Shown piece after piece: positions 1-7,111 of a stretch of 11,510 nt of DNA. The stretch's first letter is position 1, and every line of letters begins with the position of its first letter. The translations under genes and the position numbers were made by a program. The notes below the pieces were generated by a model, which saw only the letters and a program-made list of their open reading frames with translations, had not been told where the DNA came from and searched no databases. This DNA comes from Candidatus Moranbacteria bacterium CG23_combo_of_CG06-09_8_20_14_all_35_22 (GTDB lineage Bacteria > Patescibacteriota > Minisyncoccia > Moranbacterales > UBA2206), in NCBI GenBank assembly GCA_002772115.1, contig PCRW01000067.1:1-11510 (forward strand). Reading direction: 5' to 3'.

Positions 1-3000
1 ACAGCTACTTGGATTAATACATCAGAGAGTGTTAAAAATGAAGTATGCACATTTAAGGCTAAAAACTCAGATGATAAAGAGGCAAGTTGTACAGCTACTC
101 TAAAAGTTAATTCTTCTTCTACTACTTCCCCAGAACCTACTCCAACCACTACTCCTGTCATAAGTTTAAGTTTAGGTAGTAATGCTTCCGTTATGGTCGC
201 TCAAGAAATTACGCTAAAATATAACATAACATCGGGTTGTTCGGTAAGTGATGACTGTGTTTGCAACATAATTGTTTCCGGTATGGAAAGCGCAACATTG
301 CCAGCAATGTATCAGAATTATAGCGGTGCTTATGTTATGAGAATTACACCAAGCTTGGCAGGACAGTATAACTTTACTTTTAAATGTGAAAATTCTTTAG
401 GAGGCATCGGCACTTCTTCTTCAGTAAGTGTAACAGTTGAAGAAAATCCAAATACCGCAACTAATCCTGTAGCAATAATTATCAGTCCGCAAGATGGTGC
501 GAATGTGGCTGTTGGTGAAACAGTTACATTTGTTGGATCAGGAGCTGGAGCAGGTGGAGAATATAAATGGTGCAATGGAACTAGATGCGGATGCGGGAGC
601 CCGCTTCTTAGAGATTTTTCTTCTTCCAATATATATACTCGGACATTTAACGAGTCAGCTGGCAGTTGGAATGGAACAGCTTTGCAAGTTAAGAATTCCG
701 CTGGCATTATTTCAACTAATACTGACTTTGTTGAAGTAAATATAGGAGGCTCTGGCTCTGGCACTGGCGGGATGCTTAATCCAACTTGCGATGCCCACTA
801 TAATGTTGATTCAATTAATTTAGGAGGAACAGCTACTCTTCACTGGAGTACTAATGCTGATACGATGAGTTATAATTGCACGAATTATGCTTGTAGTGGT
901 AGCACTTGCACATATGATATAAACGGAAGGAGCAAAGAAATTAAAGAAACAACGGATGGCCATGGAATAATTGGTTCCGGAACAGCTACTTGGACTGGGG
1001 GAGATGGCGCGGATGAAACTTGCACTTTTATCGCTACAAATTCAGACGGTTCATCCAATGTTTGTAGAGATACCTTAATTATAGGTGATTATGATTCTAA
1101 TTCTGGTTCTGGTAATGAAATACCATATCATGATGATGGCGATTTGCCTGCTCCGACTAATCTCACTGGCTCTTGTGTTGGTGGCTATATTTCTGGTAAT
1201 TGGTCAGCTGTTTCCGGCGCAAATGAATATAATGTGATAATTAAAAAAACCGACCAAGGTATTTGTTATCCTCAAGAGGCTAATGAAGACATAAGCAATA
1301 CAAATTATGGAAAAACACTAGGCGATGATTCGAATGCAAGCTATTATTATGTTGTAAAAGCGATTGACAGTAGCGGAGCTGTGGGTGAAGACACGACTCT
1401 AATAGTTGACTGTTCCAATAATACTGTTGTCAATCCTGATGATTATCCTGATGATAATGATTTGATTGTGACTTGCAATAATAATACGATTTCAGCTAGT
1501 TGGCCGGCTGTTCCTGGCGCAGATAAATATCGGGTGATGATTTATGAAAAAAAGGCTAATGATGCAGGTTATACTGTAATTACCGAGGATCAATATACAA
1601 CTGGCACAACTTATCAAATGTCGGTAGCAGGAGAAGAAGGCACGGTTTATGATTATGCCGTAGAAGCGCAAAAGGAAAATGGCGATTTTGTACATATATT
1701 ATTGTCTCCCGAACTAATCAGCTGTTCTAGTGGAACTACTCCAACTCCTACTCTTACTCCTACTCCCAATGGAACTCTTTTGACTTGCGGAGGGGATAAG
1801 ACAGAAGAAGATTGTCAAGCTCTTGGCGGAACAGTTGCAGATGCGGGAGGTTGTACTGTTTGTAAAATTGATTATGCTGAATCTGAAGATGATGGATGCC
1901 CATCAGGAATGATGCAATATGAGAGTTGGGGAGTTTATAACTCTAGCAATTGTGAGGGTTGTGAAACTGATAGCGGTTGGCGCAATGGGGTAGATTCTTG
2001 TATAAGTACTAAAACCTACACTGGGGATTATGAATATTATTCTGTTAGTGAAGGAGGATGTAATTGTCCTAGTGGTTCTACTGTTAAACAATGTCAGGAA
2101 GAAGTTTGCCTTCCTGGCACTTGGTTTTTGGCATGTTATAATCCTAACGCGCATGGTACAACTACAATCACTTGTTATTCTCAACGAACTTATATAGTAG
2201 GTTGTATTGGCGCCGTCAAACCAACTTGCAGTGCCAAGTATGATGCTGATTCAATTGCTCTAGGCGGAAACATTACTACTCTCCGTTGGAATACTAATGC
2301 TGATGAAATGAAATTTGATTGCACAAATTATGATTGCAGTTGCGGAGAAACTCTTCCTTGCACTTGCACTTACAATGGAATAGGAAGAAGCGATTCTGCA
2401 TTGCCAAATAACACCGGAACAGCAATTTGGGTTAATTATAATCTTGCAGTTGGCACAGATCCGGCAGATGAAACTTGCACCTTTACCGCTACAGATTCAG
2501 TTACTGAATTAAGCAGTACTTGTAGCGATACTTTAATTATTGGTAAAGATGATAATGCGGGTAATAATGGAGATGATGATTCTGATAAACTTCCAATGGC
2601 TGACATTGAAACAGATAAGGTAGAAACAGACAATATTGTTTCTGGAGTTGGATATATGTCTGGAATCTGCACTAATGGAGAGCATATTGCGTTAGCTCAA
2701 TGGTATGATTATAATCCTTGCGAAGGAGGTTCTGGCAATATCTTAACTACAAGTGATTTTAATGGGGATCCAATTACTCTCGAACAAAGTTTAGATGGAA
2801 TTGTTTCCGGTTCTGAAATTTTCTTTAGAACTAAGGATAATAACGGCAATTGGTCAAATTGTGCCAGTTACTTATATGTAAACAAAGAAATTAGCAATCT
2901 TTGCGGTATAGCCGGTTCTTTTGATCCAACTCAGTCTGAAGCAACATATGGCTCATACGCTGACAGTTTTCGAGGAAAATTCTGTGTTAATGGCGAACCT

Positions 3001-3111
3001 TTTAAGACGCCTGAATTTCCAAAAATGGGAAAGTCGGTCAGTTGGATTTGCAAATCCGCTGATGGGATTCAATCGCAAAAATGCTATGCTCAAAAAAATA
3101 GCACTGATTAA
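1..3111 (+). CDS. Large modular Cys-rich surface/secreted protein, 5'-truncated by the window
   Basis: The frame is open from base 1, so the start and any signal peptide lie upstream; the ATG at 193 falls inside a domain and is not the start. The visible part is about 1036 residues. Modules by nucleotide: end of a Cys-rich module (1-111); a Ser/Thr/Pro linker (112-156); an Ig-like module (about 157-444); a second Ig/PKD-like module (about 463-753) opening with ISPQDGANVAVGE; a Gly/Ser linker; a Cys-rich module (778-1086); two fibronectin-III-like modules (1144-1413, 1459-1731); a TPTPTLTPTP linker; a very Cys-rich block (1777-2217); a second full Cys-rich module (2218-2544); a module of unknown type (about 2590-2889); and a C-terminal module (2890-3108) with spaced CG, C.NG, W.C and C.A motifs. 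Many paired cysteines imply disulfides and an extracytoplasmic site. There is no LPXTG motif or C-terminal membrane span, so the attachment mode is unknown. Likely role is adhesion or cell-surface structure (inference). Two small membrane-protein genes follow closely. Confidence 0.85.
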   Translation, partial: TATWINTSESVKNEVCTFKAKNSDDKEASCTATLKVNSSSTTSPEPTPTTTPVISLSLGSNASVMVAQEITLKYNITSGCSVSDDCVCNIIVSGMESATLPAMYQNYSGAYVMRITPSLAGQYNFTFKCENSLGGIGTSSSVSVTVEENPNTATNPVAIIISPQDGANVAVGETVTFVGSGAGAGGEYKWCNGTRCGCGSPLLRDFSSSNIYTRTFNESAGSWNGTALQVKNSAGIISTNTDFVEVNIGGSGSGTGGMLNPTCDAHYNVDSINLGGTATLHWSTNADTMSYNCTNYACSGSTCTYDINGRSKEIKETTDGHGIIGSGTATWTGGDGADETCTFIATNSDGSSNVCRDTLIIGDYDSNSGSGNEIPYHDDGDLPAPTNLTGSCVGGYISGNWSAVSGANEYNVIIKKTDQGICYPQEANEDISNTNYGKTLGDDSNASYYYVVKAIDSSGAVGEDTTLIVDCSNNTVVNPDDYPDDNDLIVTCNNNTISASWPAVPGADKYRVMIYEKKANDAGYTVITEDQYTTGTTYQMSVAGEEGTVYDYAVEAQKENGDFVHILLSPELISCSSGTTPTPTLTPTPNGTLLTCGGDKTEEDCQALGGTVADAGGCTVCKIDYAESEDDGCPSGMMQYESWGVYNSSNCEGCETDSGWRNGVDSCISTKTYTGDYEYYSVSEGGCNCPSGSTVKQCQEEVCLPGTWFLACYNPNAHGTTTITCYSQRTYIVGCIGAVKPTCSAKYDADSIALGGNITTLRWNTNADEMKFDCTNYDCSCGETLPCTCTYNGIGRSDSALPNNTGTAIWVNYNLAVGTDPADETCTFTATDSVTELSSTCSDTLIIGKDDNAGNNGDDDSDKLPMADIETDKVETDNIVSGVGYMSGICTNGEHIALAQWYDYNPCEGGSGNILTTSDFNGDPITLEQSLDGIVSGSEIFFRTKDNNGNWSNCASYLYVNKEISNLCGIAGSFDPTQSEATYGSYADSFRGKFCVNGEPFKTPEFPKMGKSVSWICKSADGIQSQKCYAQKNSTD
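778..1086 (+). repeat. Cys-rich module, full copy 1, inside the surface protein
   Basis: It runs from NPTCDAHYNVDSI to DTLIIG. Shared landmarks with the copy at 2218-2544 are PTC.A.Y..DSI.LGG, an L.W.TNAD..... CTNY.C core, CTY, GTA.W, ADETCTF.AT and C.DTLIIG. The window opens with the C-terminal half of a third, more diverged copy (bases 1-111: TATW, VCTFKAKNSD, SCTATLKV). This is a protein-level repeat; nucleotide similarity is only partial. Confidence 0.85.
2218..2544 (+). repeat. Cys-rich module, full copy 2, inside the surface protein
   Basis: It runs from KPTCSAKYDADSI to DTLIIG and matches the 778-1086 module landmark for landmark. It carries extra cysteines in the middle (DCSCGETLPCTC) and a slightly longer loop before ADETCTF. 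The conserved TLIIG end is followed in both copies by an acidic, Asn/Gly-rich linker, consistent with duplication of a whole exported domain. Confidence 0.85.
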
Positions 3112-3148
3112 GCAATAAATTTTAAAATTTTAAATTAAAAACAAAAAA

Positions 3149-3568
3149 ATGAACGATAAAAAAAAGAAAATTATCATAATTAGCACAGTAGTACTGGTTG
3201 TACTGGCGATTATTCTCACCGTTGTAATTATTCTTAAAAAAAATAAGCCGGTCTTTGTGACGCCACCACAAAAATCAAACAAGGTTGATAAATTTGCCAA
3301 GGAAAAATTTGAAATGACCTACCAAAGGATTACGGGTACAATAAGTTCAATCGATATTAAATTTATTGAAGTAGCTCTGGAAAATGGAAAAAAGATAAAA
3401 CTGAATATTCCTAAAAAAAATGTTTCTTTTATAAAACCAATCAAGCAGGAAAATGGCGAAATATTTTTGAAACAAATCGGATTATTTGATATCCCACAAA
3501 ATCAACCAGTAGAAATACAATACAATGTTAAAACTAATGAAGTAATGCTGGTTGTAGTTAAGGAATAA
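3149..3568 (+). CDS. Small single-span membrane protein, first of a tandem paralogous pair
   Basis: I do not recognise a named family. The 139-residue product has a Lys-rich N-terminus (MNDKKKKK), one strongly hydrophobic span at about residues 8-30, then KKNK and a soluble domain of about 105 residues. That domain contains an ITGTISSID-like beta segment, a GKKIKLNIPKK strand-turn and a C-terminal EIQYNV...VMLVVV strand, so it is probably a small beta-rich fold. Length and layout match the next gene (3604-4023), which has equivalent segments (IITGRIVYFDE, GKELELKIPEK, ISIAYM...KVIVE). The start follows an A-rich spacer with no Shine-Dalgarno sequence. It begins 37 nt after the surface-protein gene and is probably co-transcribed with it. 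Positive charge on both sides of the span leaves the topology ambiguous. A helper role for the surface protein is a guess from position. Confidence 0.75.
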   Translation: MNDKKKKIIIISTVVLVVLAIILTVVIILKKNKPVFVTPPQKSNKVDKFAKEKFEMTYQRITGTISSIDIKFIEVALENGKKIKLNIPKKNVSFIKPIKQENGEIFLKQIGLFDIPQNQPVEIQYNVKTNEVMLVVVKE

Positions 3569-3603
3569 ATTTCAAAAAATATAATTCAAATAAAATAAAA
3601 CAA

Positions 3604-4023
3604 ATGAAAGATAAAAAAATAATAATTAGTTTGGCAGTTATAATAATTGCCGTAATAATTTTTTCTTTGGCAATGTTTTTTTTCAATAGAAAAAAAGAAA
3701 ATCAAGGAGATGTTCAAAAGGCGAATCAAGAAAAAATTCAAACAGAATTGAGAAAAAAAATAGCAACTGAAGATATAGAGTTGATTATTACAGGAAGGAT
3801 AGTTTATTTTGATGAAAAAATAGTCAGGTTCATTGAATTGGATGGAAAAGAATTGGAGCTTAAGATTCCAGAAAAGCAAGCGGTTCCTTTCATTAAAAAG
3901 AATAGTGATAATACGGAAGATGTGCTAGCGGGTTATGAATTTAAAAGTATTGGTAAAAATCAGGAAATAAGCATTGCCTATATGACGTTTAGCAAAAAAT
4001 TGCGCAAAGTTATAGTGGAATGA
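3604..4023 (+). CDS. Small single-span membrane protein, second of a tandem paralogous pair
   Basis: The 139-residue product has a short charged start (MKDKK), a hydrophobic span at about residues 5-27 (IIISLAVIIIAVIIFSLAMF), an RKK stop-transfer patch, a charged and probably helical linker (about 30-55), and a C-terminal beta-rich domain. The second half aligns with the preceding gene: ITG-I, then a GKELELKIPEK turn, FIK, an F/IG-N-Q/I pattern and a closing V-VE strand. It lies 35 nt after the preceding gene, is the same length and is clearly a diverged duplicate. It ends in TGA, 27 nt before a strong intrinsic terminator, so it is probably the last gene of the surface-protein transcript. 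Function is unknown. The soluble domain could sit outside the membrane and act on the neighbouring exported protein, but nothing in the sequence shows this. Confidence 0.75.
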   Translation: MKDKKIIISLAVIIIAVIIFSLAMFFFNRKKENQGDVQKANQEKIQTELRKKIATEDIELIITGRIVYFDEKIVRFIELDGKELELKIPEKQAVPFIKKNSDNTEDVLAGYEFKSIGKNQEISIAYMTFSKKLRKVIVE

Positions 4024-4035
4024 TTTAAATAAAAG

Positions 4036-4044
4036 TTATCCACA
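4036..4044 (+). promoter_or_regulatory. Exact DnaA-box match (TTATCCACA)
   Basis: The 9-mer TTATCCACA is identical to the strong E. coli-type DnaA box. It sits between the last gene of the upstream unit and the nrdR promoter, 41 nt before the -35 hexamer. I see no further exact copy on either strand, so this is not an origin. DnaA regulation of ribonucleotide reductase genes is known in E. coli (nrdAB); its operation here is an inference from one site. Confidence 0.35.
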
Positions 4045-4050
4045 GCCCAC

Positions 4051-4080
4051 AAAAAACAGCCAAAAAATCGGCTGTTTTTT
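4051..4080 (+). terminator. Strong intrinsic terminator after the surface-protein unit
   Basis: An 11-bp perfect stem (AAAAAACAGCC at 4051-4061 with GGCTGTTTTTT at 4070-4080) encloses an 8-nt loop. The GC-rich inner stem is followed directly by a T6 run, and the mirrored A-run means it could also work on the minus strand. It separates the upstream unit from the nrdR promoter, which begins 6 nt later. Confidence 0.85.
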
Positions 4081-4085
4081 AGTCC

Positions 4086-4113
4086 TTGGCAGATTTTTCA
4101 CTTGTGGTATAAT
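4086..4113 (+). promoter_or_regulatory. Sigma-70-type promoter with extended -10, upstream of nrdR
   Basis: The -35 hexamer TTGGCA (4086-4091, 5/6 to consensus) is followed after 16 nt by a perfect -10 TATAAT (4108-4113), preceded by TGG to give the extended TGnTATAAT form. The predicted transcript start is near 4120, leaving a leader of about 190 nt before nrdR. This is the best promoter in the window and lies directly downstream of a terminator, as expected for a new transcription unit. Confidence 0.8.
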
Positions 4114-4124
4114 GATAGTGTTAT

Positions 4125-4140
4125 ATACAACATATAGTAT
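4125..4140 (+). promoter_or_regulatory. Candidate NrdR box (imperfect)
   Basis: ATACAACATATAGTAT matches the NrdR-box consensus ACACTATATATAGTGT at 12 of 16 positions, and the CwAtATaTwG core at 9 of 10. It sits at about +5 to +20 from the predicted start, where bound repressor would block transcription. NrdR boxes usually come in pairs; no convincing second copy is visible at the usual spacing, only a weak one near 4106-4121. AT-rich surroundings raise the chance of coincidence. Autoregulation of nrdR is the implied role. Confidence 0.35.
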
Positions 4141-4312
4141 AAAAATTTAATAAGTGGCTTGAATGGCAAGATTCGCGTGACGCACATTCGTCTGTCTGCT
4201 ACGAAATTCTAATTAAGTTTTTATTAATTAATTTATAATTTAATTTTTTTAAAAAAAATAGCAAGCCTTGCCACAGTAGCATTTCGGGCAGGTAGCGTGC
4301 TATTCGCATACC
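4141..4312 (+). other. nrdR 5' leader with GC-rich islands, no gene
   Basis: This is the largest gene-free stretch with recognisable structure. Two GC-richer blocks (about 4152-4208 and 4260-4312) flank a very AT-rich middle. They hold complementary segments: TGGCAAG (4164-4170) with CTTGCCA (4267-4273), and TGCTAC (4197-4202) with GTAGCA (4276-4281). The two pairings cross, as in a pseudoknot. A frame of about 31 codons from 4143 (containing WLEWQDSRDAH) is open but has no start codon. No known riboswitch is recognised. Confidence 0.35.
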
Positions 4313-4762
4313 ATGCTGTGTCCATTTTGCAATCATAATGATACTAAGGTCGTTGATTCGCGCGACACCAATGACGGGAAGATAACGCGCAGAAGAAGAG
4401 AATGCTTGAAATGCTCGGCGCGTTTTAGCACTTATGAAGAAGTGGAACTTTTGCGCTTGGCGGTGGTGAAAAAGGATGGCTCCAAAGTGGATTATGATAA
4501 AAATAAAATTGAAGCGGGAATTCGTCGAGCGCTCACTAAAAGGCCGGTGTCGGAAGAAAAAATTGCCAAACTCTTGGGAGATATCGAATATGAAATAAGC
4601 TCCAATGAAAAACCGGAAATTACCACGAGGGAAATTGGAAAAATAGTGCTCAAAAAACTTCGAGAATTAGACGAAGTAGCTTATGTGAGATTTGCTAGTG
4701 TTTACAAATCATTTGGATCGGTGGAAAGTTTCAAAAAAGAATTGGATAGTTTTGATAAATAA
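4313..4762 (+). CDS. nrdR: Transcriptional repressor NrdR
   Basis: NrdR is the zinc- and ATP/dATP-binding repressor of ribonucleotide reductase genes. The 149-residue product has the family length and order. The N-terminal zinc ribbon has Cys3, Cys6, Cys31 and Cys34, with the hallmark MxCPFC start and the VDSR and RRRREC segments (residues 13-31). It is followed by FSTYEEVE and an ATP-cone from about residue 49 to 139 (VVKKDGSKVDYDKNKI, then LRELDEVAYVRFASVY). The start is set by the family's MxCPFC beginning; there is no clear ribosome-binding site. It lies 172 nt upstream of nrdD, which also has an ATP-cone, and behind a strong promoter with a candidate NrdR site, so it probably controls its own transcript and the RNR genes downstream. 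All key residues are present. Confidence 0.97.
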   Translation: MLCPFCNHNDTKVVDSRDTNDGKITRRRRECLKCSARFSTYEEVELLRLAVVKKDGSKVDYDKNKIEAGIRRALTKRPVSEEKIAKLLGDIEYEISSNEKPEITTREIGKIVLKKLRELDEVAYVRFASVYKSFGSVESFKKELDSFDK

Positions 4763-4775
4763 GTTTTACGAAATA

Positions 4776-4817
4776 CCCGCCTCGCGTCGACAAGCAGTCT
4801 CCGCGAGTCGAGGCGGG
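4776..4817. repeat. GC-rich palindromic hairpin between nrdR and nrdD
   Basis: CCCGCCTCG (4776-4784) pairs perfectly with CGAGGCGGG (4809-4817) around a 24-nt loop. The loop offers an alternative pairing, CTCGCG (4781-4786) with CGCGAG (4802-4807). It contrasts sharply with the AT-rich flanks. No T-run follows on either side, so it is not a classical terminator. It is probably an interspersed palindromic repeat or a transcript-processing structure. Confidence 0.6.
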
Positions 4818-4839
4818 CGAAAGCACGAAAATTAAAATT

Positions 4840-4874
4840 AAATACGAAAATATATTTACAACTATTTCGTATTT
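4840..4874. repeat. AT-rich hairpin upstream of nrdD
   Basis: AAATACGAAA (4840-4849) pairs perfectly with TTTCGTATTT (4865-4874) around a 15-nt loop. The right arm is also the beginning of the long inverted repeat shared with the 3' side of nrdD, so this spacer is made of several copies of a TACGAA/TTCGTA element. Confidence 0.6.
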
Positions 4875-4896
4875 CGCTAATTTCGTAGTTCGTAAA
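4865..4896 (+). repeat. Left member of 32-nt inverted repeat pair flanking nrdD
   Basis: The reverse complement of 4865-4896 matches 7112-7143 at 31 of 32 positions. It is composed of TTCGTA/TTTCG units. It ends 38 nt before the nrdD start; its partner begins 5 nt after the nrdD stop. The pair could be two insertions of one intergenic repeat family, or the ends of a mobilised segment. No transposase is present. Confidence 0.85.
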
Positions 4897-4934
4897 TGTA
4901 ATTTAAATATTTTTAATTCATTAACTTAAATCCT

Positions 4935-7106
4935 ATGGGAGGTAAAACAAAAATCAAAAAAGGGGAAAAGGTCGAAAAAAAGAAAGCAGAAAACAAAATC
5001 CGAAAAGTCGTCAAAAGGAGTGGGGAAGTGGTGCTGTTTAATCGGAAAAAAATAACAGAAGCGGTGTATAAAGCTTTTTGCGAAACTCGAGAAGCTGGCA
5101 AAAAAGAAGCCGAACAAGTTTCACAGAAAGTTGTCCAAATGTTGGAGCGAAATGCTAAACCAGGACAAATTCCGCAAATTGAAGAAATTCAGGATTTGGT
5201 GGAAAAAGTTTTGATGATTTTGGATTTTGATGAAACTGCTAAAGCTTACATAATTTATCGCGATAAAAGAAGCAAACTTCGCGACACGGAAAGTTCGCTT
5301 TCTGAAGCGGTGGATTTGATTGAAAGCTACATCAAAGAAATTGACTGGCAAGTGAAAGAAAATGCCAATATGGCTTATTCTCTTCAAGGTCTCAATAATT
5401 ATGTTTCTTCTATTGTTTCCAGCAAATATTGGCTGGATCGAGTTTATCCAAAGTCAATCAAGCGCGCTCACGAAGAAGGTGATTTTCATATTCATGATTT
5501 AGACAAAATCGCCGCCTATTGTTGTGGTTGGGATTTGCAAGATCTTTTGACCAAGGGTTTTACGGGAGTGTCCGGAAAAATTTCTTGCAAACCACCGAAA
5601 CATTTCAAAGCAGCTTTAGGACAAATTGTTAATTTTTTCTATACTACCCAAGGGGAAACCGCGGGAGCGCAAGCTTTTTCCAATTTTGACACTTTGATGG
5701 CGCCGTTTATTCGGTATGACAAATTGGATTATTCTGCAGTGAAGCAGGCGATGCAAGAATTTATTTTTAATCTCAATGTGCCAACTCGCGTCGGATTTCA
5801 AACACCTTTTACTAATCTCACAATGGATATGACTTGCCATTCAACCTATAAAGATCAAAATGTGATCATCGGTGGTGTGCCACAAAAAGAAAAATATGAT
5901 GAATTTCAAGAAGAAATGAATTTGATCAACCGGACTTTTGCCGAAGTGATGACGGAAGGCGATGCGAGCGGAAGAATTTTTACTTTTCCGATTCCTACTT
6001 ATAACATTGACAAAAATTTCGACTGGAATGATAAGCGATTTGATCCAATTTGGGAAATGACCGCTAAATATGGTATTCCATATTTTGCTAATTTCGTCAA
6101 TTCGGATATGAATCCGGAAGATGCTCGCAGTATGTGTTGTCGATTGCGTTTGGATAATCGCGAACTGCACAAAAGAATGGGCGGACTTTTTGGCGCAGCT
6201 CCTCTAACTGGTTCAGTTGGCGTGGTGACGATCAATATGCCCAGAGTAGGCTATTTAGCTAAAGATAAAAAAGATTATTTCAAAAGGTTAGATGCCTTGA
6301 TGGATCTAGCTAAAGAAAGTTTGGAAACCAAAAGAAATATTGTGGAGAATTTCACCTTGAAGGGACTTTATCCATACTCTAAATTTTATTTGGAAAATGT
6401 TTTCAAACGGCGCGGATCGTATTGGGGTAATCATTTTTCCACCATTGGGCTAGTTGGAATGAATGAATCGCTGGTGAATTTTATCGGCGAAAAAACATCC
6501 AGCAAAAAAGGTTTGAAATTTGCCGAGGAAATTTTGACGCATATGCGAGAAAAAATGCTGAAATTTCAAGAAGAGACTGGCAACTTGTATAATTTGGAAG
6601 CCACTCCTGCGGAAGGAACCAGCTATCGCTTGGCACTCAAAGATAAAAAAAGGTTTCCAAAAATGATTTTTGCTAACAACGGGGCGGTAGAAAAAGGGGC
6701 CCAGCCGTATTATACTAATTCTTCGCAATTGCCAGTTGGTTTTACGGATGATATTTTTGAAGCGCTGGATTTGCAAGATAGTTTGCAAACAAAATATACC
6801 GGCGGAACGGTACTCCATGGATTTTTAGGGGAAAGAATTTATGATATCGAAACCACTAAAAATTTAGTCAAAACAATTGCCAGCAAATATCATTTGCCGT
6901 ACTTCACTCTTTCGCCGACTTTTAGTGTTTGTCCCAATCACGGTTATTTGGAAGGGGAGCACAAAACTTGTCCAAAATGTGTGATTGAACAAAAATGTGA
7001 AGTCTATTCGCGCATTGTGGGTTATATCCGACCAGTCGAACAATGGAACGCCGGAAAAAGCGAGGAGTATAAAGATCGCAAAGAGTTTGTAGTAGTAAAA
7101 AAATAA
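4935..7106 (+). CDS. nrdD: Anaerobic (class III) ribonucleoside-triphosphate reductase
   Basis: The enzyme reduces ribonucleotides to deoxyribonucleotides by glycyl-radical chemistry in the cytoplasm and works only without oxygen. The product has 723 residues. A Lys-rich N-terminal tail (1-21) precedes an ATP-cone (about 22-112, RKVVKRSGEVVLFNRKKI to AYIIYRDKR), which allosterically senses dATP/ATP. The catalytic domain includes EGDFHIHDLD, the QGETAGAQAFSNFDTLMAP segment, the cysteine pair SMCC (Cys401-Cys402), one of which is expected to carry the thiyl radical, and TGSVGVVTINMPR. The C-terminus has a zinc site (Cys666, possibly His669, Cys679, Cys682) and the radical motif RIVGY with Gly696, followed by RPVEQWNAGK. 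The start at 4935 is the first ATG in frame; no Shine-Dalgarno sequence precedes it. nrdR lies upstream and the activase nrdG downstream, making a complete class III module. All key residues are intact. Confidence 0.97.
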   Translation: MGGKTKIKKGEKVEKKKAENKIRKVVKRSGEVVLFNRKKITEAVYKAFCETREAGKKEAEQVSQKVVQMLERNAKPGQIPQIEEIQDLVEKVLMILDFDETAKAYIIYRDKRSKLRDTESSLSEAVDLIESYIKEIDWQVKENANMAYSLQGLNNYVSSIVSSKYWLDRVYPKSIKRAHEEGDFHIHDLDKIAAYCCGWDLQDLLTKGFTGVSGKISCKPPKHFKAALGQIVNFFYTTQGETAGAQAFSNFDTLMAPFIRYDKLDYSAVKQAMQEFIFNLNVPTRVGFQTPFTNLTMDMTCHSTYKDQNVIIGGVPQKEKYDEFQEEMNLINRTFAEVMTEGDASGRIFTFPIPTYNIDKNFDWNDKRFDPIWEMTAKYGIPYFANFVNSDMNPEDARSMCCRLRLDNRELHKRMGGLFGAAPLTGSVGVVTINMPRVGYLAKDKKDYFKRLDALMDLAKESLETKRNIVENFTLKGLYPYSKFYLENVFKRRGSYWGNHFSTIGLVGMNESLVNFIGEKTSSKKGLKFAEEILTHMREKMLKFQEETGNLYNLEATPAEGTSYRLALKDKKRFPKMIFANNGAVEKGAQPYYTNSSQLPVGFTDDIFEALDLQDSLQTKYTGGTVLHGFLGERIYDIETTKNLVKTIASKYHLPYFTLSPTFSVCPNHGYLEGEHKTCPKCVIEQKCEVYSRIVGYIRPVEQWNAGKSEEYKDRKEFVVVKK

Positions 7107-7111
7107 TTAAA

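Noticed and set aside
193..195. ATG at 193 as the start of the surface protein
   Set aside because: The same frame is open from base 1 and encodes a recognisable module end and a Ser/Thr/Pro linker; 193 is inside an Ig-like domain.
330..764. Minus-strand open frame opposite the surface protein, and similar ones opposite nrdD
   Set aside because: They are antisense to strongly supported genes, show no recognisable family features, and have compositions dictated by the sense codons.
4036..4044. Replication origin
   Set aside because: Only one exact DnaA box is present, with no cluster of boxes and no dnaA or dnaN nearby.
4143..4238. Open frame in the nrdR leader encoding a WLEWQDSRDAH-like peptide
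   Set aside because: It has no ATG, GTG or TTG start in frame and no recognised homology; kept only as part of the leader description.
4776..4817. GC-rich hairpin as an intrinsic terminator of nrdR
   Set aside because: No T-run follows the stem on either strand.
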